Source of the DNA: Pseudomonas sp. SJZ079
Lineage (GTDB): Bacteria; Pseudomonadota; Gammaproteobacteria; Pseudomonadales; Pseudomonadaceae
Direction: 5' to 3'
Assembly: GCF_007993865.1 (NCBI RefSeq)
Contig: NZ_VIUH01000010.1
Coordinates: 62,001-126,000 of the forward strand
DNA length: 64,000 bases
Positions 53,832 to 63,141 of the stretch are shown here, one piece after another (the stretch's first letter is position 1; every line of letters begins with the position of its first letter). Below the pieces are notes generated by a model, which saw only the letters and a program-made list of their open reading frames with translations, was not told the DNA's origin and did not search any database. The translations under genes and the position numbers were made by a program.

Positions 53832-56800
53832 ATGACCGATCCGTTACCCGCCTTCGACCAGTTGCAGAAAAACCTCGAGCACGCCCTCTACGCCGACCGC
53901 CATCGCCTGCGCCGTCAACTCCACGAACTGCACAAACGGCCGGATGAGGCCAAGCTGGCGCAGTGGCTGGAGCGTTTCCAGGCCTCCGCTGCCAAGGTCG
54001 AGGCGCGGCGCCTGAGTGTGCCGCCGATGCGTTACGACGACGCCTTGCCGATCGCTGCCAAGCGCGACGAGATCAAGGCGGCCATCAGCAAGCATCAGGT
54101 GGTGGTGATCGCCGGCGAAACCGGGTCGGGCAAGACCACGCAGTTGCCGAAGATCTGCCTGGAGCTGGGTCGCGGCGTGCATGGCCTGATCGGCCACACC
54201 CAGCCGCGGCGGCTGGCCGCGCGCAGTGTGGCGACCCGGGTCGCCGAGGAGATCGGCACGCCACTGGGCGAGCTGGTCGGCTATCAGGTGCGTTTCGAGG
54301 ACAAGAGCAACGAGCGCAGCTTGATCAAGCTGATGACCGACGGCATCCTGCTGGCCGAGACCCAGCACGACCGCTTCCTCGACAAGTACGACACGCTGAT
54401 CATCGACGAGGCCCATGAGCGCAGCCTGAACATCGACTTTCTCCTCGGCTATCTGAAAACCCTGCTGGCGCGGCGCCCCGACCTCAAGCTGATCATCACC
54501 TCGGCGACTATCGACCTGGAGCGCTTCTCCAAGCACTTCGGCGACGCGCCCATAGTCGAAGTCTCAGGGCGCACCTATCCGGTGGAGACCTGGTACCGGC
54601 CGCTGACCGCCGAACAGGACGAGGAGGGTAACCGGGTCGAGGAGGATCTGTCCGTCGACCAGGCGATCCTCGCTACCCTGGATGAAATAGACGCGTTCGA
54701 GCGCAGCGAGGGCAAGCGCCCGGGCGACGTGCTGGTATTCCTGCCCGGCGAGCGGGAGATTCGCGACGCCGCCGAAGTGTTGCGCCGGGCCAACCTGCGC
54801 TTCACCGAAGTACTGCCGCTGTATGCCCGGTTGACCCCGGCCGAGCAGCAGAAAATCTTCCAGCCGATGGCGGGACGCAAGATCGTTCTGGCCACCAACG
54901 TCGCCGAGACCTCGTTGACCGTGCCGGGCATCCGCTACGTGATCGACAGCGGCACGGCACGCATCAGCCGCTACAGCTACCGCGCCAAGGTCCAGCGCCT
55001 GCCCATCGAGGCGGTGTCCCAGGCCAGCGCCAACCAGCGCAAGGGCCGCTGCGGCCGGGTCGAGCCGGGCATCTGCGTGCGCCTGTACAGCGAGGAAGAT
55101 TTTCTCGGCCGCCCCGAGTTCACCGATCCGGAAATCCTGCGTACCAACCTGGCGGCGGTGATCTTGCAGATGCTCCATCTGCGCCTGGGCGAGATCGAAG
55201 ACTTCCCCTTTGTCGAGCCGCCAGACGGCAAGGCCATTACCGACGGCTTCACCCTGTTGCAGGAGCTCTCGGCAGTCAGCCGCGAAGGTCAGCTGACCCC
55301 GCTGGGTCGGCAACTGGCGCGTCTGCCGGTCGACCCACGGCTCGCGCGCATGGTGCTGGAAGGCGCCAAGCAGGGCAGCCTGGAGGAAGTGCTGATCATC
55401 GCCAGTGCCCTGTCAGTGCAGGACGTGCGCGAGCGCCCCTCGGATCGCCAACAGGCCGCCGACCAGGCGCATGCGCAGTGGAAGGATGTGGACTCCGATT
55501 TCGCCGCGTTGATCAATCTCTGGCGCGGTTTCGAGGAGCAGCGCCAGGCCCTGGGCTCCAGTGCGCTGCGTAGCTGGTGCCGCAAGAACTTCCTCAATTA
55601 CTTGCGCCTGCGCGAGTGGCGCGATGCCCACCGCCAACTGGTGTTGATCGCCCGTGAGCTGAACCTGTCGCAAGCCAGTGGCGCCAAGGGCAAGAGCGAG
55701 CCTGCTGGCGATGCGGCTGGTCAGCGAACGGCTGATCGCGGCCAAGGCCGCTCCCACAAAGGCCAAAGTCTCCTGCCGCAGAGCGTCGCAGGCACGGACG
55801 CCACGCAAAGAAGTATCGACTACGCCAAGGTGCACAAGGCGATTCTCTCCGGGTTGCTCAGCCAGATCGGCCAGAAGAGCGAAGAGGGCGACTACCTTGG
55901 CGCCCGCCAGCGGCGCTTCTGGGTGCATCCGTCCTCCGGGCTGGGTAGAAAGAAGCCCAACTGGATCATGACCGCCGAGCTGGTCGAGACCACCAAGCTG
56001 TTCGCTCGCATGGTGGCGAAGATCGAGCCGGACTGGATCGAGCCGCTGGCCGGTCACCTGATCAAGAAAAACCACTTCGAACCGCACTGGGAGAAGAAGC
56101 GCGGTCAGGTCGTGGCCTTTGAACAGATCACCCTCTACGGCCTGATCGTGGTCGGCCGCCGGCCGGTGCATTACGGCCCCATCGACCCGCCGGTGTCGCG
56201 CGAGCTGTTTATCCGCGAGGGCCTGGTGCGCGGCGAGATCAACAGCCGCGCCAAGTGCCTGAGTGCCAATCGCCAGCTACTCGAACAGCTCGATGAGCTG
56301 GAGGCCAAGGCGCGCCGCCGCGACATCCTCGCCGACGAAGAGACCCTGTTCGCCTACTACGAGGCACGGTTGCCGGCTGAGATCCATCAGGCTGCGACTT
56401 TCGACAGCTGGTACAAGATCGAGAGCGCGAAGAATCCGCAGTTGCTGGTCATGCGCGAGGAAGATGTACTGGCCCGCGATGCCCACGAAGTCACCGCCAC
56501 GCACTACCCGGATACCCTGCACCTGGGCGAGCTGACCCTGCCGCTGAGCTACCACTTCGAGCCCAATCATCCGCGTGACGGCGTCACTCTGCGCGTGCCG
56601 GCACCGCTGCTGCCGCAGCTGCCGGGCGAGCGTTTGCAATGGTTGGTACCGGGTTTGCTGGAGGCCAAGTGCGTGGCCCTGGTGCGCAACCTGCCGAAAG
56701 CGCTGCGCAAGAATTTCGTACCGGTGCCGGACTTCGTCGGCGCCGCGTTGAGCAAACTCAGCCTGGGCCAGGGCAGCCTGCCCGAGGCCCTGGGCCGCGA

Positions 56801-57872
56801 GCTGACGCGTATGACCGGCGCCCGCGTGCCCGACGAGGCCTGGGTCGAGGCCGAGGCGCAGCTGGAAAACCACTTGAAGATGAACCTGGAAGTGGTCGAC
56901 GCCCAGGGCAAGTTCCTCGGCGAAGGGCGTGACCTGGCCGAGCTGTGCGCGCGGTTTGCCGAGGCCAGTCAGGCTGCGCTGGCGATTCCGCGAACCGATA
57001 AAACGCCGAAAACGGTGGAGGCCAAGGCCTTCGCCCAGGTGGCGGAAAAGACCCAGCAGAAGATTGCCGGCCTGTCGATGACCGTCTACCCGGCACTGGT
57101 AGAGGAGGCGGGCACGGTCAAGGAAGAGCGCTTCTCGACCCAGGCCGAAGCCGAATACCAGCACCGCAGAGCCCTGCAGCGGCTGCTGTTGCAGCAACTG
57201 GCCGAGCCGGCCAAGTTCCTGCGGGGCAAGTTGCCGGGCCTGACCGAGCTGGGCTTGTTGTACCGCGACATGGGCCGGGTCGAGGCGCTGGTCGAGGACA
57301 TTCTGCTGGCCAGCCTGGACAGCTGCGTCCTCGAAGGGCAACAGCCGTTGCCGCGGGACGGCGCCGCGCTAGCTACTTTGGCCGAGAGTAAACGCAGCGA
57401 CTGGACCGCGCATGCCGAGCGTCTGGCCAAGCTCACCCTGGAAATTCTCAAGCTCTGGCATGGCCTGCAGAAGCGCTTCAAGGGCAAGATCGACCTGGCC
57501 CAGGCCATCGCCCTCAACGACATCAAGCAGCAGCTGGGCAACCTGGTCTATTCCGGCTTCGTCCGCGAAACCCCGGCCGAGTGGCTCAAGGAATTGCCGC
57601 GTTATCTCAAGGCCATCGAACAGCGTTTCGAGAAAATTGGCGCCCAGTTACAGCGCGATCGGGTGTGGAGTGGTGAGCTGGCCGGTTACTGGGAGCAATA
57701 CCAGGCGCGTCTGGCCAAACACGGCCAGGAAGGCAAGCGCGACCCACAACTGCTGCTGTATCGCTGGATGCTGGAGGAATACCGGGTCTCGCTATTCGCC
57801 CAGCAACTCGGCACCAAGATCGCGGTGTCGGACAAGCGCCTGAGCAAGCAGTGGAGCCAGGTCGAGGGCTGA
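53832..57872 (+). CDS. hrpA: ATP-dependent RNA helicase HrpA
   Basis: A 1346-residue DEAH-box helicase, recently tied to ribosome rescue in E. coli. Walker A GETGSGKTT lies near residue 95 and DEAHERSLN near 193, followed by SATID, the helicase C motif TNVAETSLTVPG and QRKGRCGR. Ratchet, OB-fold and long C-terminal DUF3418 regions follow. A linker near residues 620-660 (SGAKGKSEPAGDAAGQ and on) is unusual: part of it is encoded by a REP sequence. The ATG at 53832 has no strong ribosome-binding site but fits the family start. Confidence 0.95.
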   Translation: MTDPLPAFDQLQKNLEHALYADRHRLRRQLHELHKRPDEAKLAQWLERFQASAAKVEARRLSVPPMRYDDALPIAAKRDEIKAAISKHQVVVIAGETGSGKTTQLPKICLELGRGVHGLIGHTQPRRLAARSVATRVAEEIGTPLGELVGYQVRFEDKSNERSLIKLMTDGILLAETQHDRFLDKYDTLIIDEAHERSLNIDFLLGYLKTLLARRPDLKLIITSATIDLERFSKHFGDAPIVEVSGRTYPVETWYRPLTAEQDEEGNRVEEDLSVDQAILATLDEIDAFERSEGKRPGDVLVFLPGEREIRDAAEVLRRANLRFTEVLPLYARLTPAEQQKIFQPMAGRKIVLATNVAETSLTVPGIRYVIDSGTARISRYSYRAKVQRLPIEAVSQASANQRKGRCGRVEPGICVRLYSEEDFLGRPEFTDPEILRTNLAAVILQMLHLRLGEIEDFPFVEPPDGKAITDGFTLLQELSAVSREGQLTPLGRQLARLPVDPRLARMVLEGAKQGSLEEVLIIASALSVQDVRERPSDRQQAADQAHAQWKDVDSDFAALINLWRGFEEQRQALGSSALRSWCRKNFLNYLRLREWRDAHRQLVLIARELNLSQASGAKGKSEPAGDAAGQRTADRGQGRSHKGQSLLPQSVAGTDATQRSIDYAKVHKAILSGLLSQIGQKSEEGDYLGARQRRFWVHPSSGLGRKKPNWIMTAELVETTKLFARMVAKIEPDWIEPLAGHLIKKNHFEPHWEKKRGQVVAFEQITLYGLIVVGRRPVHYGPIDPPVSRELFIREGLVRGEINSRAKCLSANRQLLEQLDELEAKARRRDILADEETLFAYYEARLPAEIHQAATFDSWYKIESAKNPQLLVMREEDVLARDAHEVTATHYPDTLHLGELTLPLSYHFEPNHPRDGVTLRVPAPLLPQLPGERLQWLVPGLLEAKCVALVRNLPKALRKNFVPVPDFVGAALSKLSLGQGSLPEALGRELTRMTGARVPDEAWVEAEAQLENHLKMNLEVVDAQGKFLGEGRDLAELCARFAEASQAALAIPRTDKTPKTVEAKAFAQVAEKTQQKIAGLSMTVYPALVEEAGTVKEERFSTQAEAEYQHRRALQRLLLQQLAEPAKFLRGKLPGLTELGLLYRDMGRVEALVEDILLASLDSCVLEGQQPLPRDGAALATLAESKRSDWTAHAERLAKLTLEILKLWHGLQKRFKGKIDLAQAIALNDIKQQLGNLVYSGFVRETPAEWLKELPRYLKAIEQRFEKIGAQLQRDRVWSGELAGYWEQYQARLAKHGQEGKRDPQLLLYRWMLEEYRVSLFAQQLGTKIAVSDKRLSKQWSQVEG
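55731..55758. repeat. REP sequence inside hrpA
   Basis: GATCGCGGCCAAGGCCGCTCCCACA is the core of a common Pseudomonas REP element (GTGGGAGCGGCC on the other strand). It lies in frame in the hrpA linker and is translated as ADRGQGRSHKG, without breaking the reading frame. Confidence 0.8.
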
Positions 57873-58036
57873 GGCGCTTCGGTGGCTTCCGCTTTAGCGC
57901 CCTCACCCCTGCGGGGGGCGAGGGGCGGTTCAGCCTAGGCTCATGCCTGCTGCCACTTAGGGAGGGTTGAGCACAGCGCCGCCCATTGGCTGTTCGCTGG
58001 CGAAAACCATGGCTAAGGCCGGTTAGCGCGGTGGGC

Positions 58037-59110
58037 TTAGCGTTGCTGCCGGGCCCCCAGACTTTGCCCTGAAGTTGGGGGCAACGCCTGAACCTGTTCC
58101 CCTGATCCTGGGCTGTCAGTTGGCACGTTCTCAAAGCGTTTGCGGTAAGCACTGGGTGCCAGGCCCACCCGTTGCTTGAACAGGCGTCTGAAGGAATTGC
58201 CATCTTCGTACCCCACCCGCAAGGTGATTTGGTCGAAGGCTTCCTGGCTGCTTTCCAGTAGGTGTTTGGCTTTTTCAATGCGCAGGTTTTGCAGGTATTG
58301 GATGGGAGTCTGCTCGGTCGCCTCTTTAAAGCGGCGGATGAAGTTGCGCATGCTCAAGCCAAACTCTGTGGCCACCTGTTCCAGGTGGATGTTGTTGGCA
58401 ATGCGGTTTTCCAACCAGATTTGAATCTTCAGAATCACGGCATCGGTGTGGTTTTTCTTGAAGGTGGTACAGGCGTAAGGGGTCTGGCTGCGTGCGGAGA
58501 CATCGACCAACAGTTTCTTTGCGCATTCGGCCGCTAGCTGGGGGGAGGCGAACTTGCGGATCAGGTGCAACAACAAGTCACTGCCGCTGGTGGAACCGCC
58601 CGAGCAGAGCATCTGCCCATCGTCGGTGACGGTGCGTTCGGCCTGTAAATTCACTTGGGGGAAGCGTTGCGCAAATTGCTCGCTGAACACCCAGTGGGTG
58701 GTGGCGCTACGGCCATCCAACAAGCCCGCCTGGGCGGTGACGAATGCCCCCGTGCACATGCTGGCGATGTAACTGCCTTGCTGATGCTGCTGTTGCAGCC
58801 AGCGGATCATCTCGGCCAAGGAGGGCAGCACGCCGAGGATATTGAACATGAAGCCGGGCACGATGATCAGTTGCGGGTTGCGCAGGTCTTTTGCGGCGTT
58901 GTCGGGCGTCAACCTGAGGCCGCCCGTGCAGGCAACACTCTGGCCATCCATAGAGGCCGTCGTCACCCTGAATAGAGCCGAATTGCCCTCCTGGCGCTGA
59001 TTTTTTCGGACGGCATAGTGGTGCAACACATTAGCGGTTTCAAAAAAATCCAGGGTCGCGGCAACACTGGTGGATGAGCATTGATCCGCCATCAAGATGC
59101 AGACGTTCAT
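58037..59110 (-). CDS. GlxA-family AraC-type regulator
   Basis: A 357-residue regulator with an N-terminal DJ-1/PfpI-like domain (LIIVPGFMFNILG, IASMCTGAFVTAQAGLLDGRSATTHW, with the nucleophile-elbow Cys) and a C-terminal double AraC helix-turn-helix (FGLSMRNFIRRFKEATEQTP; RVGYEDGNSFRRLFKQRVG). Such regulators usually control neighbouring catabolic genes. It diverges from the hydrolase gene at 59268 with a 157-bp gap that would hold the shared promoters. The 164-bp gap to hrpA on the other side shows only a GC-rich inverted repeat. Confidence 0.92.
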   Translation of the reverse strand: MNVCILMADQCSSTSVAATLDFFETANVLHHYAVRKNQRQEGNSALFRVTTASMDGQSVACTGGLRLTPDNAAKDLRNPQLIIVPGFMFNILGVLPSLAEMIRWLQQQHQQGSYIASMCTGAFVTAQAGLLDGRSATTHWVFSEQFAQRFPQVNLQAERTVTDDGQMLCSGGSTSGSDLLLHLIRKFASPQLAAECAKKLLVDVSARSQTPYACTTFKKNHTDAVILKIQIWLENRIANNIHLEQVATEFGLSMRNFIRRFKEATEQTPIQYLQNLRIEKAKHLLESSQEAFDQITLRVGYEDGNSFRRLFKQRVGLAPSAYRKRFENVPTDSPGSGEQVQALPPTSGQSLGARQQR

Positions 59111-59267
59111 GGTTTATTTCTCCCGATCTGCAGCGTGGTGCGCGGCTGGCATAAATCGCATGCTATTCGTCATTTTTGCCGATGGTGGCGTCTAGGCGCG
59201 ATGGCCACTATGGGCGCAGACGCTCGTCTCTGCGCCGAGCAGTAAACCGCATCAAGGGATTGCCCGC

Positions 59268-60098
59268 ATGAAAAACGCCGCCTACAGACTATTCAAGAAA
59301 CCCTTCTTCGGCCGCTTTGCACGGCCATGGCGCTGGCCGGACAGCGTCGACAAGCATCACTGGCAGCGCTTGAGTGTTGAGAGTCAATCCGGCGCCATCA
59401 TCGCTGCACTGTTGGCGCCTGCACATACACCGCGGGCCAAGGGGGCGGTATTGATGTCCCACCCCATGGGCGTGGTGGCCAAAGGCTTCTGGATGAAATA
59501 TGGGCATGCCGAACTGCTACGTCAGGCGGGCTACCATGTGATGGTTTTCGATTTGAACGGCTTTGGTGAAAGTACGTCCACCACCATGGACTATCCATTG
59601 GACGTGTTGGCCGCAGGGCAAGCCTTACAGGCCCGCTACCCCGACTTGCCCGTGGCGGTAGTGGGCGCCTCCATGGGGGCGGCCATGAGTGTGTGTGCCA
59701 TGGCGCAGCCTGAGCATCCCTTCAAAGCGGCAGTACTGGAGGCGGCGTTTCCAACGCTACTGCATTTCTGGTCCCGCTACCCCATCCCCAAGTTGGGTAT
59801 CCAACTGTCCAAAGTTGTATATCCCGCCGGCGAGCGCAGTTTGCGCCCGACTCATGCCGCCGAAAACCTAGTGGGCAGCCCCGCGCTGTTGATGATTTAT
59901 GGCGACGCCGATGAATTCACCCCGGTTAAAGATGGGGAACTGTTATGGCAAGCACTGAGGCACAGAACGCAAACAGAATTCTGGCAAGTGCCAGGGGCCA
60001 AGCATACCCATGCGTATGCCGCGCAGCCCAAAGAATACGCTGAAAAAGTCATTGGTTTTTTGGATAGGCAGTTGGTTGCCAGCAAGCTAGCGTCCTAA
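59268..60098 (+). CDS. Alpha/beta-hydrolase fold protein
   Basis: A 276-residue hydrolase with the oxyanion loop VLMSHPMGVVAKGFW, the nucleophile elbow GASMGA, and a catalytic acid/His region YGDADEFTPVKDG and GAKHTHAY. It lacks a signal peptide. It is probably an esterase or a thioesterase-like enzyme of unknown substrate. The preceding divergent GlxA-type regulator and the following acyl-CoA thioesterase gene (52 bases on) suggest a lipid- or acid-related function. Confidence 0.83.
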   Translation: MKNAAYRLFKKPFFGRFARPWRWPDSVDKHHWQRLSVESQSGAIIAALLAPAHTPRAKGAVLMSHPMGVVAKGFWMKYGHAELLRQAGYHVMVFDLNGFGESTSTTMDYPLDVLAAGQALQARYPDLPVAVVGASMGAAMSVCAMAQPEHPFKAAVLEAAFPTLLHFWSRYPIPKLGIQLSKVVYPAGERSLRPTHAAENLVGSPALLMIYGDADEFTPVKDGELLWQALRHRTQTEFWQVPGAKHTHAYAAQPKEYAEKVIGFLDRQLVASKLAS

Positions 60099-60150
60099 GT
60101 CGAGTTCGTGGTCTTTGGTTGTTCGTTTATAAGCAAATTAGGGATGAATT

Positions 60151-60945
60151 ATGAGTTTCAGCGATGCCATGGCGGCGGTACGTGAAAGCGCTTCGCGCAC
60201 AGTGACCATTCCCGAAAAATGGGGGCAGGGGCGAGCTACCTTTGGCGGTATGGTGGCCGCTGCCATGTATGAAAAAATCACTCCGCAGGTGGCACAAGGC
60301 AGACCGGTACGCTCCGTCATGGTGTCGTTTGTCGCACCCGTTGCCCCGGGTGCAATGGACGTCATCGTCAAGGTATTGCGTGAAGGCAAAGCCGCCACCC
60401 AGGTGCAGGCCACGGCCTATCAAAACGACCAGGTCTGTGCCGTTGTGCTGGCCAGCTTCGGTGGCGATCGGGAATCCGTGGTGAGGGTGGAACCAGGCAA
60501 GGCGCCGGTTTTTTACGCCCCGGATGAGGTGCAAGCCTTTCCGTTTATTTCCGGATTAACCCCGGACTTCACCCGCTATTTCGATTACCGCTATACCTTG
60601 GGCAAGATGCCGTTCATGGGGTCGGAGCAAACGGCAATGGGCGGTTGGATCAGGTTGCGCGAAGACGCAGAGGGCGCCATCTCGGTGGCGGAACTGTTGG
60701 CCCTGCTGGACGCTTGGCCGCCGGCCGTTTTCAGCATGTTGAAGAAACCCGCCTCGGGCAGTTCGTTGACCTGGACTATCAGCTTTGTGGATGTGCCGGC
60801 AGATTGCAGCGCCAATGACTGGTGGCAATACCAGGCGGACATTCAGAGCTCGGCAAACGGCTATAGCTATATCGATTCCACCCTGTGGGACAAAAACGGC
60901 AAGGTAGCCGTGGTCAGCCGACAGACAGTGAGTGTGTTTGGCTGA
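60151..60945 (+). CDS. Acyl-CoA thioesterase, double hot-dog fold
   Basis: A 264-residue protein of the TesB-like thioesterase class (PF13622). The N-terminal hot-dog has GQGRATFGGMVAAAMYEKI and the C-terminal half has GWIRLREDAEGAISVAELLALLDAWPPAVF and LTWTISFVDVP. It should hydrolyse acyl-CoA esters in the cytosol. It lies 52 bases after the alpha/beta-hydrolase gene on the same strand, so the two form an operon opposite the GlxA-type regulator. TTAGGG precedes the ATG. Confidence 0.87.
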   Translation: MSFSDAMAAVRESASRTVTIPEKWGQGRATFGGMVAAAMYEKITPQVAQGRPVRSVMVSFVAPVAPGAMDVIVKVLREGKAATQVQATAYQNDQVCAVVLASFGGDRESVVRVEPGKAPVFYAPDEVQAFPFISGLTPDFTRYFDYRYTLGKMPFMGSEQTAMGGWIRLREDAEGAISVAELLALLDAWPPAVFSMLKKPASGSSLTWTISFVDVPADCSANDWWQYQADIQSSANGYSYIDSTLWDKNGKVAVVSRQTVSVFG

Positions 60946-60981
60946 TAAAGGCGCCTGGCGGCGGCTGAGGTTTTGCTGTAC

Positions 60982-61274
60982 TCAATCAACCAGCACCAAG
61001 AGATGCTTCACAGAACCCAGCAAGGCACGCAACATCATCAGGTAGAACAATGGTTTTCCGCGTGCAAATGCGGGTTTGCCAAGAGTCGATCGGCGCGCTT
61101 GATCGCGTGTCGAGGCTGACCATTGCCAGGCACAAAACGTCCCACTGCGGTCAAGGTTAAGCGCCGGCCTGCGAGCAGTGCGCTTATGGCGCACATCAGC
61201 GAATTTAAACGTTTGGCGTGAACACTCGGCAGTGCTCGCGCGAAGGCTTTATGTAAAAATCGGACAGCTTGCAT
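60982..61274 (-). pseudogene. Truncated, frameshifted IS4-family transposase
   Basis: The minus strand encodes the N-terminus of an IS4-type transposase: MQAVRFLHKAFARALPSVHA, LTLTAVGRFVPG, RADRLLANPHLHAEN. The frame breaks near 61050 (one base appears lost between CAT and TTC) and continues in another frame as LFYLMMLRALLGSVKHLLVLVD, ending in a stop where intact relatives have Trp. The remaining 300 residues, including the DDE residues, are gone. The preceding bases to about 61363 look like the outer end of the element. This is inactive. Confidence 0.8.
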
Positions 61275-61380
61275 GGGGGCTTGGGTCTTTGTTTTGTTTG
61301 GCGACAACCAAGGTGCCCACCCATGCAAGCTCAACCAAGTGTTAACCGTTTGAAATTTATAGAGATCTTTAGGGGGAACG

Positions 61381-61497
61381 TCAGGCTTCGCCCCCTTTAA
61401 TCTTTTTGGCTTTGTAGTACCAATATCCGATCGCAGCAGTGATTGCGTAGCCGGAGGAGACGCGCCAATAATCAACCTTCGCACCCTTAAGGATGGC
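61381..61497 (-). pseudogene. Possible C-terminal fragment of a lost gene
   Basis: A 38-codon minus-strand frame ending at TGA (61383-61381) reads VDYWRVSSGYAITAAIGYWYYKAKK and resembles the final membrane helix and basic tail of a membrane protein. An in-frame stop lies directly upstream, no start is present, and the insertion-sequence remnant begins just beyond its end. It may be a tail left after a deletion. The protein of origin was not recognised, and chance is possible. Confidence 0.35.
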
Positions 61498-61499
61498 TC

Positions 61500-61967
61500 A
61501 TGGCACGTCGCCGTATACAGCTGACTATGCCCGGGTCTGCCGCCCAGACGTTTGAGGCGTTCCATAACCATGACGTCAGGCAGCGCTGGGACACCCTGCT
61601 TAAGCATGCGGCCTTAGAGGGTGGCCATAGTCACCCCTTTATCGGGGCAATCAGCCACAACCCTGGCCGAGGGTTGCTGAGGTGGCTGTCCATGCGCACA
61701 AGATTCGTTAATTATATTCCTGACTCCCTCGCAGCTGCTGTAATCGTAGAACCGTCCGGCCCCTTCGAGTGGTGGGCGGCCTCGATGCATCACCGGGATA
61801 TTGACGAGTCACGTTCGGAGCTCGTTTACATATTTAACTTACGTCTTCGACCTCGCTGGTTTGGGCAATTTTTCAACGGGCTCGCAGCTTGGCTATTCGA
61901 ACGCGCAACCCGGAGACGGTTGAACGCGATGGCCAATTATCTGACTTCGACATGTGGCCGCATCTGA
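61500..61967 (+). CDS. SRPBCC-like (START-fold) protein
   Basis: A 155-residue protein that begins MARRRIQLTMPGSAAQTFEAFHNHDVR, the entry strand and helix typical of polyketide-cyclase/SRPBCC folds, and ends with a helix RWFGQFFNGLAAWLFERATRRR. No membrane segment is seen. The fold binds hydrophobic ligands such as lipids. AAGGATGG lies seven bases before the ATG. It is the first gene of a three-gene operon with a saccharopine-dehydrogenase-like reductase and a DUF2269 membrane protein. Function unknown. Confidence 0.72.
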   Translation: MARRRIQLTMPGSAAQTFEAFHNHDVRQRWDTLLKHAALEGGHSHPFIGAISHNPGRGLLRWLSMRTRFVNYIPDSLAAAVIVEPSGPFEWWAASMHHRDIDESRSELVYIFNLRLRPRWFGQFFNGLAAWLFERATRRRLNAMANYLTSTCGRI

Positions 61968-62011
61968 GCTTCGAGGCTGGGTTTCACCTTCAGTAGTTCA
62001 AGGATGGATAA

Positions 62012-63139
62012 ATGGCATTCCGGGTGTTGGTCATTGGTGGTTACGGCAACTTTGGTAGTCTGATTTGCAATCATCTGGTGATGAATCCAGACATCGAACT
62101 GGTTATATCGGGCCGAGATAGTCGCAAGCTGGCGAACAAGGTCGCTGAACTGGAGGCGCTCGGCGGCAAGCCCTGCCAAAGTTGCTGTATGGATGCCACA
62201 CAAAAGGGGATGAGTAGCCAACTTCGCACCTTGGATATTCAGTTGGTCATTCACACGGGTGGCCCCTTCCAAAATCAATCCTACGCTGTGGCTCGCAATT
62301 GCATCGAATCAGGGGTGAGCTATTGCGACCTGTCAGACTGCCGTACATTTGTCACGGGCATCACAACCCTTGACGTGAGCGCCCACGAAGCAGGCGTCTG
62401 CATATTGAGTGGCTGTAGTTCAGTGCCGAGCCTCTCGGCAGCCATCATCGACCAGCATCGTCAACGTTTTTTGACCATCGACTCGATCGAGCACGGCATT
62501 TCATCCGCAGCCAAGATGCCTGGACTGTCCACGGTGCTTGGCGTGCTGGCCTACGCGGGGCGGCCCATCAAGCAGCTTAGAATGGGGCAGGTGCATGAAG
62601 CATCTGGCTGGATGGACCTGACACTGCGCCGGCTGCCAGGTATGGGCACCCGTCTGCTGGCCAATGTCGACGTTCCCGACATCGATATATTTGCCTCGCG
62701 GTATGCAGCACAGAATCTGAGTTTCAAAGCTGGTTCGGGACTGAAGTTGGGCGGTATTGCCAACTATCTTTTGGCGCAGGCGGTTCGGCGCGGGTTAATT
62801 CGCGATCCGGTACCTTGGGCTGCGCGACTGCATCGCTGGGGCACCCGTTTCGAGCGGTTCGGTGATGGCAAAAGCGCAATGTACATTGATGTTTGCGGGG
62901 TGAGCCCCGACGGCCAGCCACTGCAAATGCATGCCCTGCTAACGGCACTGAACAACAAAGGCCCGCAAATTCCGAGTTGCGCTGCAGTCGCTCTGGCTAC
63001 AAAAATGGCTCGAGGCTATCGACCGGATCTAGGTGCACGAGCCTGCGTCGGGGAGATTACTGTGAATGAGTATCTGTCGGCGATCAACGAGCCGACAGAC
63101 ATTCGATTGGACGTGCTTTTTTCGGATGGGAAACCCTGA
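62012..63139 (+). CDS. Saccharopine dehydrogenase-like NAD(P)-binding protein
   Basis: A 375-residue protein with an N-terminal Rossmann motif (FRVLVIGGYGNFGSLICNHL) and the family segments IELVISGRDSRKLANKV, VIHTGGPFQNQSYAVA and CIESGVSYCDLSD. It belongs to the saccharopine dehydrogenase/trans-acting enoyl reductase group, whose members reduce lipid or other double bonds; lysine metabolism is not implied. AAGGATGG lies just before the ATG. It lies 44 bases after the SRPBCC gene and two bases before the DUF2269 gene. Confidence 0.87.
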   Translation: MAFRVLVIGGYGNFGSLICNHLVMNPDIELVISGRDSRKLANKVAELEALGGKPCQSCCMDATQKGMSSQLRTLDIQLVIHTGGPFQNQSYAVARNCIESGVSYCDLSDCRTFVTGITTLDVSAHEAGVCILSGCSSVPSLSAAIIDQHRQRFLTIDSIEHGISSAAKMPGLSTVLGVLAYAGRPIKQLRMGQVHEASGWMDLTLRRLPGMGTRLLANVDVPDIDIFASRYAAQNLSFKAGSGLKLGGIANYLLAQAVRRGLIRDPVPWAARLHRWGTRFERFGDGKSAMYIDVCGVSPDGQPLQMHALLTALNNKGPQIPSCAAVALATKMARGYRPDLGARACVGEITVNEYLSAINEPTDIRLDVLFSDGKP

Positions 63140-63141
63140 CG

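Noticed and set aside
61275..61607. Minus-strand extension upstream of the IS4 transposase start, running into the SRPBCC gene
   Set aside because: The transposase similarity begins only at the ATG at 61274; the extension is the outer end of the element, non-coding sequence and antisense of the SRPBCC gene.
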